A stretch of DNA of 46,999 bases from an uncultured Bacteroidota bacterium (GTDB lineage: Bacteria; Bacteroidota; Bacteroidia; Flavobacteriales; BACL11): positions 1 to 46,999 of the forward strand of contig CACHFI010000005.1 in the NCBI GenBank assembly GCA_902579065.1, written 5' to 3'. Below are positions 1 to 8,541 of the stretch, in pieces. The notes under the pieces are model-generated. The model did not search any database and was not told the origin of the DNA. It saw only the letters and a program-made list of their open reading frames with translations. Both the position numbers and the translations under genes were made by a program. Every line of letters starts with the position of its first letter. Within the stretch, counting starts at the first letter, position 1.

Positions 1-68
1 ATAAAGATATAAACAATGATTAAATTAAAAAAAGTATAACTTTTTTATAAAAAAGTAATATAAAGTGT

Positions 69-76
69 TAGATTTG
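69..76 (+). promoter_or_regulatory. -7 promoter box of the carotenoid operon
   Basis: TAGATTTG matches the Bacteroidota primary-sigma -7 consensus TAnnTTTG. Transcription should begin about 6-7 nt downstream, near 82, which favours the ATG at 93 over the GTG at 81 as the crtI start. No clear TTTG -33 box is seen at the expected distance; a T-rich tract lies near 41-46. Confidence 0.55.
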
Positions 77-92
77 TATAGTGGTTAAAAAA

Positions 93-1559
93 ATGAAAAA
101 AATTTCAATTATAGGAAGCGGCTTCTCTGGTTTAAGTTCAGCAGCCTTCTTAGCAAAAGAAGGGTTTGATGTAACAATACTAGAAAAAAATGAATCTGTT
201 GGTGGTAGAGCTAGATTATTTAAAGAAAAAGGGTATTCTTTCGACATGGGACCAAGCTGGTATTGGATGCCAGAAATTTTTGAAAAATTTTTCAATGAAT
301 TTGATGTTAAAATTAGTGATTTGTATGACTTAAAACAACTTGACCCTGGTTTCAAAATAATTTTTAAGGATAAAGAAATAAACCTTCCATCGTCGTGGAA
401 AGAAACTTGTAATCTTTTTGAAAAACACGAAAAAAATGGAGCTAAGAAACTTGATAAGTTTATGCAAGACGCACAAGTTAAATATTCTATTGGATTAGAA
501 TTTTTATACAACTCCCCAGGATTATCTTTTGGCGAATTATTTAATACTAAAATTATAAAGAACTTAAATAAATTACAGCTTTTAACCTCTTACAGAAATC
601 ATATCAAAAAATACTTTTCAAATCCTTATCTAATAAATATACTTGAGTTTCCAGTGTTATTTTTAGGAACCTCTGCAAAACACACCCCAGCACTATATAG
701 TCTTATGGCATACTCAGGTATAAAACAAGGGACTTTTTATCCAATTGGAGGATTCAATAAGGTTATTAAAAGTATGGAAAAAGTTTGTTTAGATTTAGGA
801 GTTACGATACTCACAAATACTGAAGTAAAAAAAATTAATGTAAAAAAAAGCAAAGCAGTTTCGGTTTCAACAAATAAAAATGAAATTTTATCAGACTTTA
901 TAGTTGCAAGTGCAGATTATGCACATGTTGAAAAAAAACTTCTAGAAAAAAAGCATAGAAATTATTCAAAAGAATATTGGCAAAGCAAAAGTTTTTCTCC
1001 CTCATCACTATTATTTTATTTAGGAATAAATAAAAAGTTAAATAATCTAGATCACCATACCCTTTTTTTTGATGAAGAAATTGAGAAACATAGTAATGAA
1101 ATTTATGAAACTCCAAAATGGCCAAGCAAACCACTTTTTTACACTTGCTGTCCGTCGAAAACAGATCCTAATGTTGCTCCAAAAGGAAAAGAAAATTTAT
1201 TTATTTTGATTCCAATTGCGGCTGGATTAAAAGATTCTGATTTAATAAGAGAAAAATATTTTAAAATAATTATGAAGCGTCTTGAAGGCTATTGTAATGT
1301 TGATATTAAAAAACATATTGAGTATAAAAAAAGTTATTGCATTAATGACTTTATTGAGGATTACAATGCATTTAAAGGAAATGCATATGGATTGGCAAAT
1401 ACATTAATGCAAACTGCAAATTTGAAGCCAAAGATCATAAATAAAAAAGTCAAGAATATATATTATACTGGACAATTAACTGTGCCAGGACCTGGTGTCC
1501 CCCCCTCAATTATTTCCGGCCAATTAGTTGCTGAACAAATTATAAAAAAAAATAAATGA
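93..1559 (+). CDS. crtI: Phytoene desaturase (carotenoid 1,2-/lycopene-forming type)
   Basis: Flavoprotein that desaturates phytoene stepwise to lycopene at the membrane. The N-terminus carries the FAD dinucleotide-binding fold (IIGSGFSGLSSAA followed by an acidic residue ending beta-2 and GGRA), and the C-terminus has the typical carotene-desaturase signature around GQLTVPGPGVPPSIISGQ. The full length of about 488 residues is normal. An upstream in-frame GTG at 81 would add four residues, but the promoter box at 69-76 favours the ATG at 93. It is first gene of an operon and overlaps crtB by the four bases ATGA, so the two are probably translationally coupled. The family assignment is secure; the exact product range (lycopene versus more desaturated forms) is not visible. 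Confidence 0.95.
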   Translation: MKKISIIGSGFSGLSSAAFLAKEGFDVTILEKNESVGGRARLFKEKGYSFDMGPSWYWMPEIFEKFFNEFDVKISDLYDLKQLDPGFKIIFKDKEINLPSSWKETCNLFEKHEKNGAKKLDKFMQDAQVKYSIGLEFLYNSPGLSFGELFNTKIIKNLNKLQLLTSYRNHIKKYFSNPYLINILEFPVLFLGTSAKHTPALYSLMAYSGIKQGTFYPIGGFNKVIKSMEKVCLDLGVTILTNTEVKKINVKKSKAVSVSTNKNEILSDFIVASADYAHVEKKLLEKKHRNYSKEYWQSKSFSPSSLLFYLGINKKLNNLDHHTLFFDEEIEKHSNEIYETPKWPSKPLFYTCCPSKTDPNVAPKGKENLFILIPIAAGLKDSDLIREKYFKIIMKRLEGYCNVDIKKHIEYKKSYCINDFIEDYNAFKGNAYGLANTLMQTANLKPKIINKKVKNIYYTGQLTVPGPGVPPSIISGQLVAEQIIKKNK

Positions 1560-2392
1560 AAGAAATTTTTGATGAAGTATCATTAAAATGTAGTGAAATT
1601 ACCACGAAACGTTATAGTACGAGTTTCTCACTAGGAATTAAACTTTTAGATAAGTCTATACACAATCCTATATATTCTATTTATGGTTTTGTTCGATTGG
1701 CAGATGAAATAGTTGATAGTTTTCATGAATTTGAGAAAAAAAATCTTTTGCTCAAGTTTAAGGAAGATACCAAAAAATCAATCGCTGAAAAAATAAGCTT
1801 AAACCCTATTCTTAATAGCTTCCAAAACGTTGTTAATAAATACAATATTGAATGGGAACACATTGAACATTTTCTCCAAAGCATGGAAGATGATCTAGAC
1901 AAAAAAAAACACGATGAAAAAAGTTACAAAAAATATATAAAAGGATCCGCTGAGGCAGTAGGCCTAATGTGTTTGAAGGTTTTTTGCAATAACAACTCTT
2001 TACTTTATAATGAACTCAAACAATACGCCATTAACTTAGGCTCTGTTTTTCAAAAAGTAAATTTTATTAGAGATATTAGTGCTGATTACCATGGGCTAAA
2101 AAGAGTATACTTCCCAAATTTAGAAATTGATAATTTCAATGAAAGAGAGAAAGAAAAAATTGAAACAGATATTGAAAATGAATTTCAATCTGCTTTAATT
2201 GGCATCAAAAAACTACCACCTTCATCAAAAAAAGGTGTGTTTCTTGCTTATACTTACTATTATTCTCTTTTTGAAAAAATTAAAGCTACTCCTTCAAGTA
2301 AAGTGATGACAAAACGAATAAGAATTCCTGATTTTTTAAAAATCTTAATTCTTATAAAAGTAGAATTCAAAAGTTTTTTCGGACTCATATGA
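1556..2392 (+). CDS. crtB: Phytoene synthase
   Basis: Condenses two geranylgeranyl diphosphates to phytoene, the first committed carotenoid step. It belongs to the squalene/phytoene synthase family. The two aspartate-rich Mg-diphosphate motifs are present: DEIVD at residues 50-54 and DISAD at 173-177, the latter preceded by the usual QKVNFIRD context. At 278 residues it has the normal length for flavobacterial CrtB. The start overlaps the crtI stop (ATGA) and its own stop overlaps the next start in the same way, so the operon is tightly coupled. Confidence 0.95.
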   Translation: MKEIFDEVSLKCSEITTKRYSTSFSLGIKLLDKSIHNPIYSIYGFVRLADEIVDSFHEFEKKNLLLKFKEDTKKSIAEKISLNPILNSFQNVVNKYNIEWEHIEHFLQSMEDDLDKKKHDEKSYKKYIKGSAEAVGLMCLKVFCNNNSLLYNELKQYAINLGSVFQKVNFIRDISADYHGLKRVYFPNLEIDNFNEREKEKIETDIENEFQSALIGIKKLPPSSKKGVFLAYTYYYSLFEKIKATPSSKVMTKRIRIPDFLKILILIKVEFKSFFGLI

Positions 2393-2847
2393 AAAAAATA
2401 TTAGCAATTTTATTAATAGCAACAACTAACTTTGCTTCAGCTCAAAATCTTGAAAAGATTCGTGATGTATATTTTACAAAAGATATAAATCTCTCAAAAT
2501 ACGAATCTCTAAATACCATCATAGACTTAGCTGAACTTAAAAACAATACTATTAATGCATACCTAGGAGCAAATTATTTGCTTTACTGTAAAATATCTAA
2601 AGATGTTTTTGAAAAATTCAGTTATTTTGAAAAAGGAAAAGAAATCATTGAACAAGCAATTAAATTAGAACCAGACAATATAGAAATTAAATTTTTGAGA
2701 TATATAAATCAAATTAACACACCCTGGTTTTTAAATTACAAACAAAATATAAAAGATGATTACCAATTTATAACATCTAACTTACATAAAGTTAAAAATC
2801 AAAAATTAAAAAATAAAATTTTGCAAACCATAATAAACTATAACTAA
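2389..2847 (+). CDS. Secreted TPR-like protein of unknown function in the carotenoid operon
   Basis: A 152-residue protein with a clear signal peptide (MKK followed by a hydrophobic core and a cleavage site after ASA) and no lipobox. The mature part is helical and contains one recognisable TPR-like stretch (about residues 70-100, with a KAIKLEPDNIE-type hairpin). It overlaps both crtB and crtZ by ATGA/TAATG junctions, so it is co-translated with them. I recall similar small periplasmic proteins between crtB and crtZ in other flavobacteria, but no function is known to me. A role in handling carotenoid or in the periplasmic face of the pathway is a guess from position only. Confidence 0.75.
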   Translation: MKKILAILLIATTNFASAQNLEKIRDVYFTKDINLSKYESLNTIIDLAELKNNTINAYLGANYLLYCKISKDVFEKFSYFEKGKEIIEQAIKLEPDNIEIKFLRYINQINTPWFLNYKQNIKDDYQFITSNLHKVKNQKLKNKILQTIINYN

Positions 2848-3284
2848 TGATATTAAATACCATAATAGTAATTTTTACTTTTTTCTTTATGGAATTTGTT
2901 GCTTGGTTTGCTCACAAATACGTTATGCATGGTTTTCTTTGGTTTCTTCATAAAGACCATCATCAAGTTGATCACAACAAAAAATTTCAAAAAAATGATT
3001 ACTTCTTTCTAATATTTGCAATTCCTTCAATTTTATGTTTTGTATATGGCGCTGAAAATTATAGTTACTTATTTTTTATAGGAATTGGAATTGTATTATA
3101 TGGTTTAGCATACTTTATTATTCATGAGATAATTATACACAGAAGGCTTCCTCCCCCGTCAAAAACCAAGAACAAATACATCATTGCAATTAGAAAAGCA
3201 CACAAAATTCACCACAAGAATAGAAATAAAGAACACTGCATTAATTTTGGAATGCTTATTGTACCTAGAAAATACTTTAAATAA
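2847..3284 (+). CDS. crtZ: Beta-carotene hydroxylase, fatty acid hydroxylase superfamily
   Basis: A membrane di-iron hydroxylase that converts beta-carotene to zeaxanthin. The four histidine clusters that hold the di-iron centre are all visible: HKYVMH, HKDHH, HEIIIH and HKIHH, the last followed by the conserved GMLIVPRKYF end. About four hydrophobic segments are present and the length (145 residues) is standard. The start codon overlaps the previous stop (TAATG). It is the last gene of the run; the lycopene cyclase that must act before it is not in this window. Confidence 0.93.
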   Translation: MILNTIIVIFTFFFMEFVAWFAHKYVMHGFLWFLHKDHHQVDHNKKFQKNDYFFLIFAIPSILCFVYGAENYSYLFFIGIGIVLYGLAYFIIHEIIIHRRLPPPSKTKNKYIIAIRKAHKIHHKNRNKEHCINFGMLIVPRKYFK

Positions 3285-3298
3285 TTTCTAAAATCCTA

Positions 3299-3454
3299 CT
3301 AATGTGTTTGAATCTTAATAGATTCATATTTTACAGAATCTTTTTTGTTTAAAGGCTGTTCATAATAATTATCAAGTTTGCCTTTATTATTGCAAGATGA
3401 AAAGAGAATTAAAAGAAAGAAAAAACTAAGACCTACTTTGCATAATTTTTTCAT
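3299..3454 (-). CDS. Small lipoprotein, 51 residues
   Basis: A short open frame read from the minus strand. It begins MKKLCKVG, has a hydrophobic stretch of about 11 residues, and ends its signal with a lipobox (LFSSC, Cys21), followed by a 30-residue polar tail. An alternative start lies two codons upstream at 3460. Its first 29 bases overlap the 3' end of the TerB/DnaJ gene in another frame, which suggests translational coupling as the last gene of the minus-strand run. No function is recognised; a short outer-membrane or periplasmic lipoprotein is the best description. Support comes from the signal and lipobox rather than homology. Confidence 0.6.
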   Translation of the reverse strand: MKKLCKVGLSFFFLLILFSSCNNKGKLDNYYEQPLNKKDSVKYESIKIQTH

Positions 3455-4127
3455 AGGCATCTTGAATAGTTAGAAATTTTTCATTTGCTAATTTAACAAT
3501 GTCATCACTTACTCCTTGTAACTTATCGGGATGATATTTCATAACAAGTTTCCTATATGACTTTTTAATCTCTTCATCAGTAGAGTTTTTATCCACTTCA
3601 AGAATTTTATAATAATTTTCAAGAGATGAGCCGCCTTTAACAAACATTGCTGCAATGGATTGAAAATCTTGAGAATTGACATTTAAATAAGTAGCAATCT
3701 TATTAATTAAATTTATTTCAGATTGGTGAACCTCATTATCACTTGAGGCAACGCCAAATAAAAAATGAACGATTTGTAATCTTGATGCATGATTTATTGA
3801 CTGAGTTAATTGCAAGCATATACCTCTCAATTGTGAAGATAGAGACTGTTTATTAAGAGTGTTAAAGATTTCAAAATACTTTTTTGATTTTGCCTCACCA
3901 AACGTTCGCGAGAAAAATGTTTTTACATAATTTAATTCTTCTTTTCTTACCTTTCCATCTGCTTTAATAACTAATGACGAGAGAATTAATAACGAAATTT
4001 CATATGCTTTTTCATTATCATTTTTTCCTGAAAAAAAATTCTTTCCTATATAGTATCCAATTATTGCGCCAATTGGCCCTCCAAAAAACCAACCTGCTCC
4101 AATACCAACCCATTTACTTAATGACAT
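3426..4127 (-). CDS. TerB-like/DnaJ-domain co-chaperone (DjlA-like)
   Basis: The protein has three parts: an N-terminal glycine-rich hydrophobic segment (residues about 8-30) that probably anchors it in the membrane, a central helical TerB-like domain (about 38-150), and a C-terminal J domain (about 170-230) with the HPD motif in KYHPDKLQG that stimulates DnaK ATPase activity. This arrangement is that of DjlA-type membrane co-chaperones, and 233 residues is typical in Bacteroidota. It begins 32 nt after the MFS gene on the same strand and may be co-transcribed with it. The client is unknown. Confidence 0.85.
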   Translation of the reverse strand: MSLSKWVGIGAGWFFGGPIGAIIGYYIGKNFFSGKNDNEKAYEISLLILSSLVIKADGKVRKEELNYVKTFFSRTFGEAKSKKYFEIFNTLNKQSLSSQLRGICLQLTQSINHASRLQIVHFLFGVASSDNEVHQSEINLINKIATYLNVNSQDFQSIAAMFVKGGSSLENYYKILEVDKNSTDEEIKKSYRKLVMKYHPDKLQGVSDDIVKLANEKFLTIQDAYEKIMQSRS

Positions 4128-4159
4128 TCTGTTTTTTTTACAAAATTAAATCTATTTTT

Positions 4160-5398
4160 TTAATCTATATTTTTTCTTTCATAAGAAAGGATTAAAAGGT
4201 AATAACTAAATATACCTATAGAATAAAGCCCTGCAGTTAAATAAAAAATAGACGAATAAGAAAATCCTAAATCAATTAAATATCTAAATATCTGTGAGCT
4301 AAAGTACCAACTACCACTCCAAATAGCAGACATTACAGCACTTAGCATTTCCTGATTGTTTTTTCCAACATAATTCATAGTTAGTTCAGAAGTCATAGGA
4401 GCAGCTAAATTCATAAGAGGTGCTCTTAATAAATAACAAGAAATTGCAATTGGCAATGCGAACCAAAAATCTTTAAAGAATTCAGTTGTTGCCAAAACAA
4501 TAAGAGCTATAACTGCTATAGTTTGACTTAGAGTAATTCCTTTTTTAAAGCCAAATCTACTTTTAACTTTAGGAACAAACAAAGAACTAATTGCTACCAA
4601 AAAAGAAGTGCAAGATCCAATTAATGCAAACTCTGATGCTTCAATTAGAAAATTATGAAAGAAAAACAAATTGATAAATGGAATGGTTAATCCAGCTCCA
4701 ACAGCAATAATAAGAGTTGGAGTAGTTGCTTTAAATATTAAAAACCAATCTAAATTTTGAATGATAAAATTTTTATTTTTTGATTCACTTAGGGTTAGAT
4801 TATCAGTACTTAAATTAAATAAATATCTTAAACCAAAAAATCCAATAATCGAAATTAATATAAGTACTTGCCCATCATCAATTGAGGTTAATTGATCAAA
4901 TAAAAATATTAAGATTCCGCTAAAAATCATACCAAAACTATGAGTAGCAAAACTTAATGAAATAGCATGTGATTGATTTTCTTTTTTAGTATTTCTCATT
5001 ATATAAGGGAGCACACTAATTTGAAAACAACTAAATAACACGCCCCATAAAATAAATAAAAAAGGCAAGAAATTACTATATTCATTTTGAATAGCAACCA
5101 CTACCAATATTGCAATAATGGGCACTCCAACACTTCCTGTAAATAAAAAAGGTTTTAAGACTTTTCCTTTTATAAAAAAACCTAATGGAAAAGCCAGTAA
5201 CATTACCGCCAAAAATCTATAGGAAATAAAATGCGCTATTTCTGAATCAGAAAAAGAATTCTTAGATAAAAATATATTCAATATTAGAAAAAAAGCTCCC
5301 CCTACAATTTGAACAAAGAACTGTGCTTTTATAACACTTAAAATATGTGACTCTAGGTCCATATAGTTCAACCATAAATTTTTAAAAACCTTTAACAT
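4160..5398 (-). CDS. Major facilitator superfamily transporter
   Basis: A 412-residue integral membrane protein with about twelve hydrophobic segments split into two halves by a polar loop near residue 200, the usual MFS layout. No substrate-specific motif is recognisable. An alternative start lies at Met13 of the reading frame (the MDLESH start). A TATTTTTG box at 5452-5459 lies upstream on the same strand and would give a leader of about 45 nt. The gene is divergent from folE and is followed by the TerB/DnaJ gene. Function beyond transport cannot be assigned. Confidence 0.8.
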   Translation of the reverse strand: MLKVFKNLWLNYMDLESHILSVIKAQFFVQIVGGAFFLILNIFLSKNSFSDSEIAHFISYRFLAVMLLAFPLGFFIKGKVLKPFLFTGSVGVPIIAILVVVAIQNEYSNFLPFLFILWGVLFSCFQISVLPYIMRNTKKENQSHAISLSFATHSFGMIFSGILIFLFDQLTSIDDGQVLILISIIGFFGLRYLFNLSTDNLTLSESKNKNFIIQNLDWFLIFKATTPTLIIAVGAGLTIPFINLFFFHNFLIEASEFALIGSCTSFLVAISSLFVPKVKSRFGFKKGITLSQTIAVIALIVLATTEFFKDFWFALPIAISCYLLRAPLMNLAAPMTSELTMNYVGKNNQEMLSAVMSAIWSGSWYFSSQIFRYLIDLGFSYSSIFYLTAGLYSIGIFSYYLLILSYERKNID

Positions 5399-5451
5399 TT
5401 AGTATAGATTATTAATAGCTAGTTGGAATAAAAATTAGAATAAAATAATTG

Positions 5452-5459
5452 CAAAAATA
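5452..5459 (-). promoter_or_regulatory. -7 promoter box upstream of the MFS gene
   Basis: TATTTTTG on the minus strand (CAAAAATA on plus) matches TAnnTTTG and lies in the divergent intergenic region between the MFS gene and folE. The predicted start site is about 45 nt before the MFS start codon. No convincing -33 box. Confidence 0.4.
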
Positions 5460-5508
5460 CCAAAGAAAAGATAGTATATTTACACATTATTAAACTATTC
5501 TATATAAA

Positions 5509-6063
5509 GTGTATAACAAAATTTTAGCAAAAAATATAAAGGCTGTATTAAAAGAAATTGGAGAAAATCCCGAAAGAGAAGGATTATTAAAAACTCCAGA
5601 AAGAGTTGCAAAATCACTTGATTTCCTCACTAATGGATATGACTTAGACCCTGCTGAAATATTAAACACGGCAATGTTTAAAGAACAATATAGCCAAATG
5701 GTTTTAGTAAAAGATATTGAGCTTTACTCATTGTGTGAACATCATATGCTGCCTTTTTTTGGAAAAGCGCACGTTGCATATATTCCAAATGGGCATATAG
5801 TTGGTCTAAGTAAAATACCAAGAATAGTTGATGTTTTTGCCAGACGTCTTCAAGTTCAAGAAAGATTAACTGATCAAATTAAAGATTGTATTCAGCAAAC
5901 ACTAAATCCAAAAGGAGTAGCAGTAGTAATTGAAGCTCAACACTTATGCATGCAAATGCGCGGTGTAGAAAAACAACATTCTTCCACAACTTCTTCTGCT
6001 TTTTCTGGCTTATTTTTAAAAGATGAAAAAACAAGGTCAGAATTTATGAATTTAATTAATTAA
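5509..6063 (+). CDS. folE: GTP cyclohydrolase I
   Basis: Converts GTP to dihydroneopterin triphosphate, the entry to tetrahydrofolate and other pterins. The zinc and catalytic signatures are present: LCEHHMLPF in the middle, SKIPRIV, the substrate loop RLQVQERLT, and QHLCMQMRG near the end. At 184 residues it is the short, widespread bacterial form. The start is a GTG; a near-consensus -7 box (TATATTTA, one mismatch) lies about 26-33 nt upstream. It is followed four bases later by fabD. Its pterin product could also feed the pterin-linked genes at 16.1 kb and the folate genes at 22.2 and 36.3 kb. Confidence 0.95.
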   Translation: MYNKILAKNIKAVLKEIGENPEREGLLKTPERVAKSLDFLTNGYDLDPAEILNTAMFKEQYSQMVLVKDIELYSLCEHHMLPFFGKAHVAYIPNGHIVGLSKIPRIVDVFARRLQVQERLTDQIKDCIQQTLNPKGVAVVIEAQHLCMQMRGVEKQHSSTTSSAFSGLFLKDEKTRSEFMNLIN

Positions 6064-6066
6064 TTT

Positions 6067-6948
6067 ATGAAAGCATTCGTTTTCCCAGGCCAAGGCGCAC
6101 AATTTCCAGGCATGGGCAAAGATTTATATGAAACTTATGACGAGGCTAAAGAGATGTTTCTACAAGCCAATCATCTTTTAAATTTTAACATTACAGATGT
6201 TATGTTTGGTGATGATAGCGAAGCCCTAAAAGAAACAAAAATTACACAACCAGCTATATTTTTACACTCAGTAATTTTAGCAAAAATATTGGGTAATAAA
6301 TTCAAACCTGATTTTGTTGGTGGACATTCACTTGGAGAATTTTCAGCACTGGTTGCCTCGGAATATATGAGCTTTGAAGATGGGCTTATCTTAGTTCAAA
6401 GTAGAGCAAATGCAATGCAAAAAGCATGTGAAAACAACCCTTCAACTATGGCTGCAATTTTGGGTTTAGAAAATACTGTTGTTGAAGAAATATGTGGTAA
6501 AATTGATGAAATTGTTGTTCCAGCTAATTACAACTGTCCAGGACAATTAGTAATTTCAGGAACTTTTAATGGCATTGATCTTGCTTGTGAGAAATTAACA
6601 GAAGCTGGAGCAAGAAGAGCGCTGAAATTACCTGTAGGAGGAGCATTTCATTCTCCTCTTATGGATTCTGCAAAAAATGAATTAAAAGATGCAATTGAAA
6701 AAACAGTAATAAGTAAAGGAATTTGTCCTATATATCAAAATATTTCTGCTTCACCGACAAGTGATATTGATTTGATAAAACAAAATCTTATTGACCAATT
6801 AACTGGACCTGTTAAATGGACTCAAATTATGCAAAATATGATTAATGACGGTCTTTCTGAAGTGATAGAAGTTGGCCCAGGAAAAGTATTGCAGGGATTA
6901 TTTAAAAAAGTAAATAGAGAAATCCCAACACAAAGTGCAAACCTATAA
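6067..6948 (+). CDS. fabD: Malonyl-CoA:ACP transacylase
   Basis: Transfers malonyl from CoA to acyl carrier protein for fatty acid synthesis in the cytoplasm. The nucleophile elbow GHSLGEF, the N-terminal FPGQGAQFPGMG and the catalytic histidine context GGAFHSPLM are all clear. The length of 293 residues is normal. It starts four bases after folE, so the pair is probably one transcript. Its stop overlaps the convergent PHP phosphatase gene by six bases. Confidence 0.95.
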   Translation: MKAFVFPGQGAQFPGMGKDLYETYDEAKEMFLQANHLLNFNITDVMFGDDSEALKETKITQPAIFLHSVILAKILGNKFKPDFVGGHSLGEFSALVASEYMSFEDGLILVQSRANAMQKACENNPSTMAAILGLENTVVEEICGKIDEIVVPANYNCPGQLVISGTFNGIDLACEKLTEAGARRALKLPVGGAFHSPLMDSAKNELKDAIEKTVISKGICPIYQNISASPTSDIDLIKQNLIDQLTGPVKWTQIMQNMINDGLSEVIEVGPGKVLQGLFKKVNREIPTQSANL

Positions 6949-7677
6949 TTTATTATTTTTCAAAACTTCACTTTTGACAAGTTGATGCCAAGATGAAAGA
7001 GTTTGGCATTTGTGATATAACTTTGCATGATTCATATTGTGACAATCAGTACCAACAAATGAAACCATATTGTTATTAATCAATAATTCAGCATTTTGTT
7101 TTACTTGAGATGAATAATATCCAATTAGTGATAATAAATTCAACTGAAATAAAACACCTCTATTATGCAAAGACATATAATCCTCAACTGAAAAATATTG
7201 ATATCGAGCAGGATGAGCCAAAACAATAACATATCCTTCAAGCTGTAATTTAAAAATAATATCATCCATATTTCTTGGAGATTCTAAGAATGAAAATTCA
7301 ATCAAAAGATGCTTATCATCTAAAGTCATAAACCTTTCTTTTCCGATACGTTGTTCAAAATCATAGTCAACATAATATTCTGCAGCAGCATTAATCTCGA
7401 TCTCAATTTTATCTTCCTCTAATTTTTGTTTTAATGTTAATAACGAAGAATTTATTATTTGAGGATTATTTTTATACAAGTCACTCATTATATGAGGAGT
7501 TGTAATAATTTTATTAAAACCAAGACTCTTTAACTCTTTAATCATCAGAACACTATCTTCTAAATCTTTTGCTCCATCATCAATTCCTGGAAGTAAGTGC
7601 GAATGTATATCTACACTTACAGCAGTAAAATCAATAGGCTCTAATTTTTTTGTAGATTTCTTAAACCAACTAAGCAT
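6943..7677 (-). CDS. PHP-family tyrosine phosphatase (CpsB/CapC/YwqE-like)
   Basis: A metal-dependent phosphatase of the PHP fold, related to the CpsB/YwqE enzymes that dephosphorylate tyrosine kinases controlling capsular and other polysaccharide synthesis. The metal-binding signatures are visible: DIHSHLLPGIDDGAKD near residue 24, a TTPHI motif, LAHPARY in the middle and GTDCHN near the C-terminus. The length (244) is typical. A TATATTTG box at 7698-7705 gives a leader of about 15 nt. No partner tyrosine kinase lies in the window. Confidence 0.88.
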   Translation of the reverse strand: MLSWFKKSTKKLEPIDFTAVSVDIHSHLLPGIDDGAKDLEDSVLMIKELKSLGFNKIITTPHIMSDLYKNNPQIINSSLLTLKQKLEEDKIEIEINAAAEYYVDYDFEQRIGKERFMTLDDKHLLIEFSFLESPRNMDDIIFKLQLEGYVIVLAHPARYQYFSVEDYMSLHNRGVLFQLNLLSLIGYYSSQVKQNAELLINNNMVSFVGTDCHNMNHAKLYHKCQTLSSWHQLVKSEVLKNNKL

Positions 7678-7697
7678 TTGACAAAATTATTTTCAAA

Positions 7698-7705
7698 CAA
7701 ATATA
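7698..7705 (-). promoter_or_regulatory. -7 promoter box of the PHP phosphatase gene
   Basis: TATATTTG on the minus strand, exact match to TAnnTTTG, about 20 nt before the start codon. A TTG triplet lies 16 nt upstream of it, a plausible though slightly close -33 element. Confidence 0.5.
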
Positions 7706-7764
7706 TGCAATTAAAAGAGGACAATTAACGTTTATTTTTAGATGAAAATGTATTTTAGCATTTG

Positions 7765-8541
7765 ATGCAAAAAATGATTAAACTTTTAACTTTTTTATTT
7801 TTTATTTTCATGCCTTTTTTTGTTTTTGGACAGATTACAAATAATAAGGTTAAAAAAAACAACAAGAACTTTGCTTTTAATGGTTTTTTAATTGATTATT
7901 CTTATCAATTTCCAATAGGTAAATTATCTGATAAGTTTGGAAATAATTCTAATATTGGTGTTAATCTAATAAATAAAACCGAAAATAATTTATTTTACGG
8001 TTTTAAAGCTGGATATATTTTTGGAGGGGAGATTCAGGACTCAACAATATTCAATAATATAAGTACAGAAAATGGATTTGTAATTGATGGAAATGGTACT
8101 TATGCTAATATTATTTTACTACAAGAAGGTTTTAGTTCAAACTTATATGCTGGATATGCTTTTTGCTTTGATGAAAGCAACCCTACAGGAATATATCTTT
8201 CCACAGGAATCGGTTTTTTACAACACAGAATTAGAATAGATACAAAAAACCAATATATACCACACTTAAATAATGATTACAAGCAAGGATACGATCAACT
8301 AGCTAATGGCTTTAACACAAGTTTTTCTATAGACTACATTTATTATAAGCAAAATAATCCTCTAAAAGTATTTACTGGAATCGATTATTCATTGGCATTT
8401 ACCAAAGATAGAAGAGTATACAATTTCACCACTCAAAGTAGTAATGAAGACAAAATTAGATATGATCAGCTTTTGGGAATTCATTTAGGAATCATTATAC
8501 CTATCAATAGAAAAAACAAAGAAGAATTTCATTATTTCTAA
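7765..8541 (+). CDS. Outer-membrane beta-barrel protein of unknown function
   Basis: Signal peptide (hydrophobic core rich in Leu and Phe, cleavage after FVFG), then about 230 residues of alternating short strands with many Tyr, Phe and Asn and glycine turns such as LYAGYAF and GIYLSTGIGF. This pattern is of a PorT/OmpW-size outer-membrane barrel. The start is uncertain: a TTG at 7762, an ATG at 7765 and an ATG at 7774 are in frame; a near-consensus -7 box at 7751-7758 (TATTTTAG) would favour 7774. The stop abuts the Kdo transferase start, so the two are co-transcribed and an LPS-related role is plausible but unproven. Confidence 0.7.
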   Translation: MQKMIKLLTFLFFIFMPFFVFGQITNNKVKKNNKNFAFNGFLIDYSYQFPIGKLSDKFGNNSNIGVNLINKTENNLFYGFKAGYIFGGEIQDSTIFNNISTENGFVIDGNGTYANIILLQEGFSSNLYAGYAFCFDESNPTGIYLSTGIGFLQHRIRIDTKNQYIPHLNNDYKQGYDQLANGFNTSFSIDYIYYKQNNPLKVFTGIDYSLAFTKDRRVYNFTTQSSNEDKIRYDQLLGIHLGIIIPINRKNKEEFHYF

